From contig JAHEBI010000141.1 of NCBI GenBank assembly GCA_024642325.1, positions 1 through 6,705 of the forward strand: a DNA stretch of 6,705 bases. Direction: 5' to 3'. Origin of the DNA: Eudoraea sp. GTDB taxonomy: Bacteria; Bacteroidota; Bacteroidia; Flavobacteriales; Flavobacteriaceae. The notes beneath the pieces were generated by a model. It had not been told where the DNA came from and did no database searches. It worked only from the letters and a program-made list of their open reading frames with translations. This document shows positions 1 through 4,523 of this stretch, in pieces (within the stretch, counting starts at the first letter, position 1; each line of letters opens with the position of its first letter). The translations under genes and the position numbers were made by a program.

Positions 1-110
1 TCTGAAACTAAAAAGAACCACATCATCAGTTTTCCATAACTTGCTCCCAAAGGTCGGTTTCCACCCCCCCAAACGCTTTCTTCTGTACTCGTTGCTACCG
101 TAGAATCCAT
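1..110 (-). CDS. Heme-copper (cytochrome c) oxidase subunit III family protein, N-terminal fragment
   Basis: The gene starts at an ATG at 110 and runs off the left edge, so only 36 codons are visible. They encode a short polar N-terminus (MDSTVATSTEESVWGGGNRP) and then the beginning of a hydrophobic segment, GKLMMWFFLVS. A Lys/Met/Trp-Phe start to the first helix is typical of bacterial oxidase subunit III, and the neighbouring gene (210-791) is a complete member of the same family. Flavobacteria commonly carry two adjacent subunit III genes after cyoE, which is family knowledge that fits this layout. Subunit III is an integral inner-membrane, non-catalytic subunit of the terminal oxidase. 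The Gly triplet is encoded across a run of seven G (C on the plus strand, 64-70). A promoter-like box lies 32-61 nt upstream. The identification rests on a short piece and on context. Confidence 0.75.
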   Translation of the reverse strand, partial: MDSTVATSTEESVWGGGNRPLGASYGKLMMWFFLVS

Positions 111-141
111 AAAAAAATTTATCGTGTTATAAGAATAATGG

Positions 142-171
142 CAAATTTACATTTTTTTCAACTATAGAAAA
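142..171 (-). promoter_or_regulatory. Putative Bacteroidota-type promoter for the downstream subunit III gene
   Basis: Read on the minus strand, TAAATTTG (142-149) matches the -7 pattern TAnnTTTG exactly. A TTTT element (168-171, one mismatch to TTTG) lies 18 nt upstream. The predicted transcript would start about 25 nt before the ATG at 110. This would let the second subunit III gene be transcribed separately from cyoE and the first one. It is pattern matching only. Confidence 0.5.
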
Positions 172-179
172 GCCGAATT

Positions 180-206
180 ATGATACAAATCAAATTTTGT
201 AATCAT
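180..206 (-). repeat. AT-rich inverted repeat just after the 193-aa subunit III gene
   Basis: ATGAT-ACAAA at 180-189 pairs with TTTGT-(A)-ATCAT at 196-206, giving a 10-bp stem with one bulged base and a 6-nt loop. It begins 4 nt past the stop codon of the 193-aa gene. It could act as a weak terminator or an mRNA 3'-end stabiliser between the two subunit III genes. The stem is A/T-rich and no T run follows it on the minus strand, so terminator function is doubtful. Confidence 0.35.
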
Positions 207-209
207 TTA

Positions 210-791
210 TTATCCAAAGTAATAAAAAAACAGCACAAGATAGACCCACAAAAGATCTAAAAAATGCCAAAAAGTTGCCCCAAGTTCAACTCCTAACATA
301 TTCTTATCCGTGTATTTATTCCTAAGGTTATTATATATTACCACTAAAAGTGAAATAAGTCCTGCAATGACATGAACAATGTGTACGGCCGCTATCAAAA
401 AAATAAAGGACATTGTAATATTGCTGGTAGGTCCGGTAAAATAGTAACCCTGACTAATCAGTTGTGAAAAACCGGAGAATTGAATAAAAATAAAAGCGAT
501 GCCAAGTAACAGTGTAACAAGCAACCATTGCGTACCCGCGCTGCTTTTGTTTGTTTTAATCGCTTTTTTGGCAAGAATGTACGTAACACTGCTGAGAATG
601 ATCACAACTGTACTATATAAAAATGCCGACGGGAATTCAAATTCGTTTAGCCAATCTGCCCGTGAACTACTCACGATATAGGCACTCGTCCATCCTGCAA
701 ATCCCATAAGCAAACTCGCTATTCCAAACCATAGCATCATTTTCTTCGCTCTGGTTTTCTTTTCTCTGTTTGTGCCTTGTGTAAGATCCAT
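210..791 (-). CDS. Heme-copper (cytochrome c) oxidase subunit III family protein
   Basis: This 193-residue integral membrane protein is probably the subunit III (coxC/ctaE-like) component of a terminal oxidase in the inner membrane. Five hydrophobic segments are visible, at about residues 19-41, 54-76, 87-108, 123-153 and 169-192. Five helices is the short subunit III form seen in many bacteria, against seven in the mitochondrial type. Family hallmarks near the end are H137 and H140 in HIVHVIAG, and the last helix ELGATFWHFLDLLWVYLVLF with E169, W175, H176 and D179, corresponding to the usual E...WHFVDVVW pattern. Charged residues fill the N-terminus, as expected for a cytoplasmic tail. The ATG lies only 3 nt after the cyoE stop, which suggests co-transcription and perhaps translational coupling. 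No Shine-Dalgarno is seen. It could serve either a caa3-type or a bo-type oxidase; the catalytic subunit is not in the window. Confidence 0.9.
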   Translation of the reverse strand: MDLTQGTNREKKTRAKKMMLWFGIASLLMGFAGWTSAYIVSSSRADWLNEFEFPSAFLYSTVVIILSSVTYILAKKAIKTNKSSAGTQWLLVTLLLGIAFIFIQFSGFSQLISQGYYFTGPTSNITMSFIFLIAAVHIVHVIAGLISLLVVIYNNLRNKYTDKNMLGVELGATFWHFLDLLWVYLVLFFYYFG

Positions 792-794
792 ATA

Positions 795-1694
795 TTACAA
801 AAATTTATCAATAACATAAACCAACTGCATAAGTGTGATATAGCTTACACTGATCAACATGAGTTTCCTTGCCGATTTATTATCCCTTTTTTCAAATAAT
901 TTAAAACCAAAAACCAACATTATTAATCCCATAATAAGGATTATTACAGCAGCCGGAATGGATAAATTCAATCGCCCGGTAATTCCAAATGCAGGAATCA
1001 CGGAGATGATTATCATCCAAATTGTGTACATGATGATCTGAATTGCCGTACCCTTATCTTTTTTCCCGGTAGGCAACATTTTAAATCCTCCTTTTTGGTA
1101 ATCCTCATCCAACATCCAGGCTAATGCCCAAAAGTGAGGGAATTGCCAGAAAAACTGTATCATAAATAGTGTTCCCGGCTCTATTCCGAAATTATTAGTG
1201 GCAGCTACCCAGCCCAGCATAAATGGAATTGCTCCCGGAATTGCCCCTACAAAAACTGACAATGGTGTCTTCGTTTTTAAAGGTGTATATACACTGGTAT
1301 AAAGAAATATTGAAACAGCCCCAAACATAGCCGTTTTTGGGTTGAGAATATAAAGGCTAATCACACCCAAAGCTGTCATTAAGATGGCCAGGGTCATCGC
1401 TTTATTAACAGACATCCTCCCTGCCGGAATGGGCCTGTTCCTGGTTCTGTTCATCAAAGCGTCAAGATCTTTTTCAATAACCTGATTAAAAGCATTAGAC
1501 GCGCCTACCATACAGTACCCTCCAAAGGCCAGCAGCAGAATTGAAAGAAGGTCTACCTCATAAGCCCCCAAGAAATAGCCTGCCAAAGATGAAAAGACAA
1601 CGCTAAGTGCGAGCCTTGCTTTGGTAATCTCCTTAAAATCAGCAAAAGTCAATACCCCTTTGGTATCGTTTGCCGCAGAAACAGCCGTCTTCAT
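795..1694 (-). CDS. cyoE: Heme O synthase (protoheme IX farnesyltransferase)
   Basis: This 299-residue UbiA-family prenyltransferase, also called ctaB, transfers a farnesyl group to the 2-vinyl of protoheme IX to give heme O, the precursor of heme A used by terminal oxidases. Multiple hydrophobic helices are visible. The first Asp-rich motif is NQVIEKDLDALMNRTRNRPI, with N70, E74, D76, D78, R83 and R87. E74 replaces the first Asp of the UbiA NxxxDxxxD consensus, a variant I recall as common in Bacteroidota. The second conserved stretch is WQFPHFWALAWMLDEDYQ (W183 onward, with D196 and D198) followed by GGFKMLP. Length is normal for the family. The ATG at 1694 is preceded by a weak AGGG about 7 nt upstream and by a good promoter at 1749-1779. 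The downstream subunit III gene follows after 3 nt, consistent with an oxidase-biogenesis operon. Confidence 0.96.
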   Translation of the reverse strand: MKTAVSAANDTKGVLTFADFKEITKARLALSVVFSSLAGYFLGAYEVDLLSILLLAFGGYCMVGASNAFNQVIEKDLDALMNRTRNRPIPAGRMSVNKAMTLAILMTALGVISLYILNPKTAMFGAVSIFLYTSVYTPLKTKTPLSVFVGAIPGAIPFMLGWVAATNNFGIEPGTLFMIQFFWQFPHFWALAWMLDEDYQKGGFKMLPTGKKDKGTAIQIIMYTIWMIIISVIPAFGITGRLNLSIPAAVIILIMGLIMLVFGFKLFEKRDNKSARKLMLISVSYITLMQLVYVIDKFL

Positions 1695-1748
1695 TTGAAA
1701 TCCCTAATCTATAGACCGCGAAATTTAATCTTCGCTTTTGTGAGGTGG

Positions 1749-1779
1749 CAAAGATAAGGCCCATTACATTTTCCTGCAA
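1749..1779 (-). promoter_or_regulatory. Putative cyoE promoter (TTG-N20-TATCTTTG)
   Basis: On the minus strand a TATCTTTG box (1749-1756) matches TAnnTTTG exactly. TTG (1777-1779), preceded by G, lies 20 nt upstream and so matches three of four bases of the -33 TTTG element. Expected transcription start is around 1743, leaving a leader of about 50 nt before the cyoE ATG. Sequence and spacing fit the Bacteroidota housekeeping sigma consensus well. Confidence 0.6.
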
Positions 1780-1784
1780 CGAAA

Positions 1785-1792
1785 TATGTTTG
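1785..1792 (+). promoter_or_regulatory. Putative -7 promoter element for the metallo-hydrolase gene
   Basis: TATGTTTG matches TAnnTTTG exactly and lies 43 nt upstream of the plus-strand ATG at 1836, giving a leader of roughly 38 nt. No convincing TTTG sits 19-21 nt upstream, so the -33 half is missing or degenerate. A second imperfect box, TATCTTTA, lies at 1800-1807. The -33 element of the divergent cyoE promoter is only about 5 nt away, so the two promoters would be packed back to back. Confidence 0.4.
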
Positions 1793-1835
1793 TTTATACT
1801 ATCTTTAAAGTATTCACTCATAAATATTTAATTCT

Positions 1836-2747
1836 ATGGACTTTTATAAAACAAGAGTTGCGTTTCTGATCTTCATGTCCTCTGTTTGTATTTCGATCTT
1901 ATCCGCACAGGAACAAGAGGAAGTGGTAATAACCATTGATAAACTTTCAAATGATGTATATATGCTAACCGGGCAGGGAGGTAACATAGGTATCTACATC
2001 GGGCAGAAGAATGTCTTTATGATCGATGACCAGTTTGATCGATTGAGCAGTAAAATAAAAGACGCTATTGAATCACTGACCAATAAACCTATTGCATTTC
2101 TTTTCAATACACATATGCATGGTGACCATACCGGGGGTAACGCGAGTTTCAATAATGATCTAACCACACTGGTAGCACATAACAATGTTCGAAAACGGGT
2201 TATGGAGAATGAGCAGAAGAAATTGGATGATAAAAAAATTACCCAGGAGTATTACAATAAGATGTTGCCTGAAGTTACCTTTTCAGACGATATTACGTTT
2301 TACGACGGGGAAGAAACCATTATGGCCTTTCATGTTCACAATGCTCATACAGATGGTGATGCTATGGTCTATTTCGTCAACAATGATGTCCTGCATATGG
2401 GAGATACTTTTTTTGCCGGCAGGTACCCATTTATTGACTTAAATAGCGGCGGCAGCGTAGAAGGATTTATTAATGCACATAAAAAAGCATTAATGGTTAT
2501 AGGTGAAGAAACAAAAATTATTCCGGGTCACGGAAGGCCTTCCACAAAAAAAGAACTCGAAGAATATGTCGGTGTTTTAGAGAATATAAGGACAAATATT
2601 CTAACTGCCATTGAGGCTGGAAAAACTCTTGAAGAAGTGAAAACAGCCACTGACATTAGCTCGGACTATGACAACACTTATGGCGATGGTTTTATTAAAC
2701 CAGATGTCATGCGGGAAACCTTCTACAAAAGTCTGAAGAACGACTAA
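1836..2747 (+). CDS. Exported metallo-beta-lactamase-fold hydrolase
   Basis: This 303-residue protein begins with a signal peptide: a Lys/Arg N-region, a hydrophobic core at about residues 8-22, and probable cleavage after LSA (24/25). It should therefore act in the periplasm or outside the cell. The metallo-beta-lactamase fold is clear from THMHGDHTGG (H93, H95, D97, H98), H171 in NAHTDGD, D190 in HMGDTFF and H232 in IPGHGRPS. Together these give all seven ligands of a dinuclear zinc site of the glyoxalase II-like type. The position that is Cys in class B1 beta-lactamases is Asp190 here, so a general hydrolase is more likely than a B1 beta-lactamase. The C-terminal 60 residues are a charged helical tail. 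Start: the only ATG placing the signal peptide at the N-terminus, with no Shine-Dalgarno. It is transcribed divergently from cyoE and convergently to tonB, and so is probably monocistronic. The substrate cannot be read from the sequence. Confidence 0.9.
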   Translation: MDFYKTRVAFLIFMSSVCISILSAQEQEEVVITIDKLSNDVYMLTGQGGNIGIYIGQKNVFMIDDQFDRLSSKIKDAIESLTNKPIAFLFNTHMHGDHTGGNASFNNDLTTLVAHNNVRKRVMENEQKKLDDKKITQEYYNKMLPEVTFSDDITFYDGEETIMAFHVHNAHTDGDAMVYFVNNDVLHMGDTFFAGRYPFIDLNSGGSVEGFINAHKKALMVIGEETKIIPGHGRPSTKKELEEYVGVLENIRTNILTAIEAGKTLEEVKTATDISSDYDNTYGDGFIKPDVMRETFYKSLKND

Positions 2748-2756
2748 TTTTGCGCA

Positions 2757-2800
2757 TTAAAAAACCCTGCCGATAAACGGTCAGGGTTTAAATATTTTTA
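2757..2800. terminator. Bidirectional intrinsic terminator between convergent genes
   Basis: AAACCCTGCCG (2762-2772) pairs with CGG-T-CAGGGTTT (2778-2789), an 11-bp stem with one bulged T and an ATAAA loop. On the plus strand it is followed by TTTAAATATTTTTAT. On the minus strand it is followed by six T (the A run at 2759-2764). It lies 14 nt past the plus-strand hydrolase stop codon and 23 nt past the minus-strand tonB stop codon, so it can end both transcripts. Confidence 0.85.
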
Positions 2801-2812
2801 TAAAATTATAGC

Positions 2813-3517
2813 TTATTGTAATTTAAAGGTAATTGGAATACTAAAAGGTACCCTTACCGCTCTTCCCCTCTGTTTACCTGGTGTCATTTTGGGAAGTTTT
2901 TCAATAATACGCAATGCTTCAGCTTCCAGGTTCTTATCTGGTCCTCTGTATCTTATATTTCCAATGCTTCCATCTTTCTGAATCGTAAACATAACATTTA
3001 CTCTTCCCTGTACGCCCATTTCCTGAGCAATTTCGGGATATCGGAAGTTTTTACGAATATGTTTTTGCATCATTTCATTAAAACACGCTCTTTTATCGCT
3101 GGCGCCCTCACAACCTGGAAATACTGGTACATCTTCAATTACGGCAAATGGAACATCAACATCATCTTCCATTTCATCTACTTCTACTTCCTCAATTTCT
3201 ATAACTTCTTCTTCCTGGCTGGTCTCTGTTGATTCAATAACAGTTTCTTCCACTTCTTCTTCATCCTCCACAACTTCAATTACTTCAGGAGCAGCTGGCG
3301 GTGGTGGTGGTGGTGGAGTTTTTATCTGTTCTGTCATAGGAACTTCCTCATCCAAATTATCCTCTACATTTAAAGAAATGTCATATTCATTAGATTTATC
3401 GTAAGTTTTCCATTCAAAGGCTCCCCATACAATTAACATAACAAAGGCCAATCCTAAAACAAAATAGAGGCCACTATTCTTTCTCAAATCGGCTTTTGGA
3501 TTCTTTTTTAGTTCCAT
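2813..3517 (-). CDS. tonB: TonB family energy transducer
   Basis: TonB proteins pass proton-motive energy from ExbB/ExbD in the inner membrane to outer-membrane TonB-dependent transporters. The N-terminus MELKKNPKADLRKNS is cytoplasmic and is followed by one membrane anchor at about residues 16-35. A periplasmic linker then holds seven prolines (68-74) and a very acidic stretch (78-121, with 24 Asp/Glu in 44 residues and no Lys/Arg). The C-terminal domain (about 155-234) has the usual YPEIAQEMGVQGRVNVMF signature, KDGSIGNI and a final PFSIPITFKL strand. Cys136 and Cys145 flank a short loop, FPGCEGASDKRAC, a feature I recall in many Bacteroidota TonBs. I start it at ATG 3517 (234 residues). 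A TTG two codons further upstream is possible but less likely, because MELKKNPKAD is the usual family start. It is the last gene of the minus-strand series, 53 nt after the VanZ-like gene. Which transporters it serves is unknown. Confidence 0.93.
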   Translation of the reverse strand: MELKKNPKADLRKNSGLYFVLGLAFVMLIVWGAFEWKTYDKSNEYDISLNVEDNLDEEVPMTEQIKTPPPPPPPAAPEVIEVVEDEEEVEETVIESTETSQEEEVIEIEEVEVDEMEDDVDVPFAVIEDVPVFPGCEGASDKRACFNEMMQKHIRKNFRYPEIAQEMGVQGRVNVMFTIQKDGSIGNIRYRGPDKNLEAEALRIIEKLPKMTPGKQRGRAVRVPFSIPITFKLQ

Positions 3518-3538
3518 ATTCAAAAATTTTAATGATCG

Positions 3539-3570
3539 CTAATTTAACTATTAATTTAATTAAAAAACAA
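3539..3570 (-). promoter_or_regulatory. Possible weak tonB promoter
   Basis: On the minus strand TAAATTAG (3539-3546, one mismatch to TAnnTTTG) lies 21 nt downstream of TTG (3568-3570). It would give a leader of about 15 nt before the tonB ATG. The stretch is nearly pure A/T, so chance matches are likely. Read-through from gcvH is an equally good explanation of tonB expression. Confidence 0.3.
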
Positions 3571-3972
3571 TTAATCTTTCCATTTTAACGGTGTTTTACC
3601 AGAAAAAAGGGAAATTATTAAGCCCGCTCCAAAAAAAGCACCAAGGCTGTTGGCAAATACATCATATATTTCGCCGCTTCTGTATTGTGTAAACGTACTT
3701 TGTAATACTTCAATAATTATACCATAAACAATTACAGCAAGGGTTGCCAAAATAGCAGATCTTGATTTGCTTAATTGTCCTTTGGTTCGTTCCCTTATTA
3801 AGAGTGACCCCAGGATGGCGGCTACAAAATAAAAAAAGAAATGCACGATCTTATCCAGATTTGGAATGTTTATTTCCTCAGAATCCAGATCTTTAAACGA
3901 GATTAAGCTTAGGAAAGTAATGATTGCGATCCAGCAGGTAAAGCCTATTGTAAAACCATAACGTTTAAGCAC
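3571..3972 (-). CDS. VanZ-like family small membrane protein
   Basis: This is a 133-residue protein with four hydrophobic segments, at about residues 7-26, 42-60, 73-92 and 107-124. The VanZ-like pattern is visible: DKIVHFFFYF (D40, K41, H44), then EVLQ (E88), R98, and GEIYDVFANSLGAFFG with D104, N108 and G111. The family is named after VanZ of enterococcal teicoplanin resistance, but most members, including those of Bacteroidota, have no assigned function, so no resistance role should be read from the name. No ATG exists near the N-terminus. I choose GTG at 3972 because AAGGAG (3980-3985) sits 7 nt upstream; TTG at 3973-3975 is the alternative and would add one residue. The coding start overlaps the end of gcvH by 8 nt (11 with TTG), implying translational coupling to gcvH. 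Confidence 0.85.
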   Translation of the reverse strand: MLKRYGFTIGFTCWIAIITFLSLISFKDLDSEEINIPNLDKIVHFFFYFVAAILGSLLIRERTKGQLSKSRSAILATLAVIVYGIIIEVLQSTFTQYRSGEIYDVFANSLGAFFGAGLIISLFSGKTPLKWKD

Positions 3973-4345
3973 CAATAAGCTCCTTGTATTCCGTTACACT
4001 CATCAGGCTATCGATCTCTGTGGCATCGCTGATCTTAACTTTAATCATCCAGCCATCACCATAAGGATCTGTATTTACTTTTTCCGGTTCATCCTCAAGC
4101 AATTCATTTAATTCAATAATCTCACCGCTTAATGGGAGAAAAAGATCGGAAACAGTTTTAACGGCTTCAACAGTTCCAAAAACCTCATCTTTTTCCAAAG
4201 TTTCATCCAGGGTCTCTACCTCAACATAAACGATATCACCAAGTTCGCCCTGTGCGAAATCTGTAATGCCAACGGTAGCAATATCTCCTTCGATCCTTAT
4301 CCATTCATGGTCTTTGGTATACTTTAATTCGGATGGTAAATTCAT
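3965..4345 (-). CDS. gcvH: Glycine cleavage system H protein
   Basis: This 126-residue cytoplasmic protein matches the normal GcvH length. It carries the lipoyl group that shuttles the aminomethyl intermediate between the P, T and L proteins during glycine breakdown to CO2, ammonia and methylene-tetrahydrofolate. The lipoylation site is Lys63 in FGTVEAVKTVSDLFLPLSG. Other family marks are the N-terminal KYTKDHEWIR, VGITDFAQGELGDIVYVEVE, the ELNELLEDEPEKVNTDPYGDGW segment, and the helical C-terminus with EYKELIG. The ATG at 4345 has no Shine-Dalgarno, but a near-perfect promoter lies 24-55 nt upstream. No gcvT or gcvP is nearby, so the other subunits must be encoded elsewhere. It is followed by the overlapping VanZ-like gene and preceded by sprA on the same strand, an arrangement I recall from other Flavobacteriaceae. 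Confidence 0.97.
   Translation of the reverse strand: MNLPSELKYTKDHEWIRIEGDIATVGITDFAQGELGDIVYVEVETLDETLEKDEVFGTVEAVKTVSDLFLPLSGEIIELNELLEDEPEKVNTDPYGDGWMIKVKISDATEIDSLMSVTEYKELIGA
3980..3985 (-). promoter_or_regulatory. Shine-Dalgarno AAGGAG for the VanZ-like gene
   Basis: AAGGAG on the minus strand lies inside the last codons of gcvH, 7 nt before the GTG at 3972 and 4 nt before the TTG at 3975. The spacing favours GTG. It stands out because the ATG-started genes in this window have no such site or only a weak one, as is usual in Bacteroidota. Confidence 0.5.
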
Positions 4346-4368
4346 TTTATTTCATTTTGATTTGCCCG

Positions 4369-4400
4369 CAAATGTAGCGGATAATCTGTTGGTTTTCAAA
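4369..4400 (-). promoter_or_regulatory. gcvH promoter (TTTG-N20-TACATTTG)
   Basis: On the minus strand TTTG (4397-4400) and TACATTTG (4369-4376) both match the Bacteroidota -33 and -7 elements exactly, with 20 nt between them. Predicted start is around 4363, giving a leader of about 18 nt. This is the best promoter match in the window. It implies that gcvH, the VanZ-like gene and perhaps tonB are transcribed independently of sprA. Confidence 0.7.
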
Positions 4401-4470
4401 AAAAAAGTACATGATAAGATGCAATTTGCCTAAATGCCCAAATATCAAATAAAAACAATATTTGAAAAAA

Positions 4471-4501
4471 TACACTTCGGATTTTCACCTAAAGGTCATC
4501 C
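4471..4501 (-). terminator. Possible weak terminator downstream of sprA
   Basis: On the minus strand, 22 nt after the sprA stop codon, GGAT-G-ACCTTTAGGT-GAAA-ATCC can fold into a short interrupted hairpin (ACCT/AGGT inside GGAT/ATCC). A T run (TATTTTTT, about 4465-4472) lies slightly downstream. The stem is short and interrupted, and the T run is separated from it, so this is a weak candidate only. Confidence 0.25.
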
Positions 4502-4523
4502 TAAAAAAACGCATCAGATTAGT

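Noticed and set aside
499..681. Plus-strand open frame of 60 codons inside the 193-aa subunit III gene
   Set aside because: It is antisense to a clear membrane protein gene and has no recognisable features.
859..1041. Plus-strand open frame of 60 codons inside cyoE
   Set aside because: It is antisense to conserved cyoE coding sequence; its hydrophobicity is only the mirror of membrane helix codons.
1639..1821. A 60-codon minus-strand open frame overlapping the cyoE start
   Set aside because: It lies in a different frame from cyoE, covers the cyoE promoter and leader, and its translation resembles no protein I recognise. It is most likely a chance frame.
1994..2185. Minus-strand open frame of 63 codons inside the hydrolase gene
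   Set aside because: It is antisense to the metal-binding motif region of a clear gene and has no support of its own.
2185..2442. Plus-strand open frame of 85 codons in another frame of the hydrolase gene
   Set aside because: It overlaps the H171/D190 catalytic region in a shifted frame, and the composition is that of a shadow frame.
1836..2747. Hydrolase as a class B1 metallo-beta-lactamase
   Set aside because: The second-metal Cys of B1 enzymes is Asp190 here, and the spacing of ligands fits the general glyoxalase II-like group better.
3518..3523. TTG start two codons upstream of the tonB ATG
   Set aside because: The ATG at 3517 gives the usual MELKKNPKAD N-terminus, and no ribosome-binding site favours the TTG.
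3571..3972. VanZ-like gene as a glycopeptide resistance determinant
   Set aside because: Only the family name suggests it. No vanA-type genes are nearby, and VanZ-like proteins are widespread in bacteria without such a role.
4439..4464. Inverted repeat CAAATAT / ATATTTG downstream of sprA as a terminator
   Set aside because: The 7-bp stem is almost all A/T with a 12-nt loop, and on the sprA strand the T run comes before the stem, not after it.
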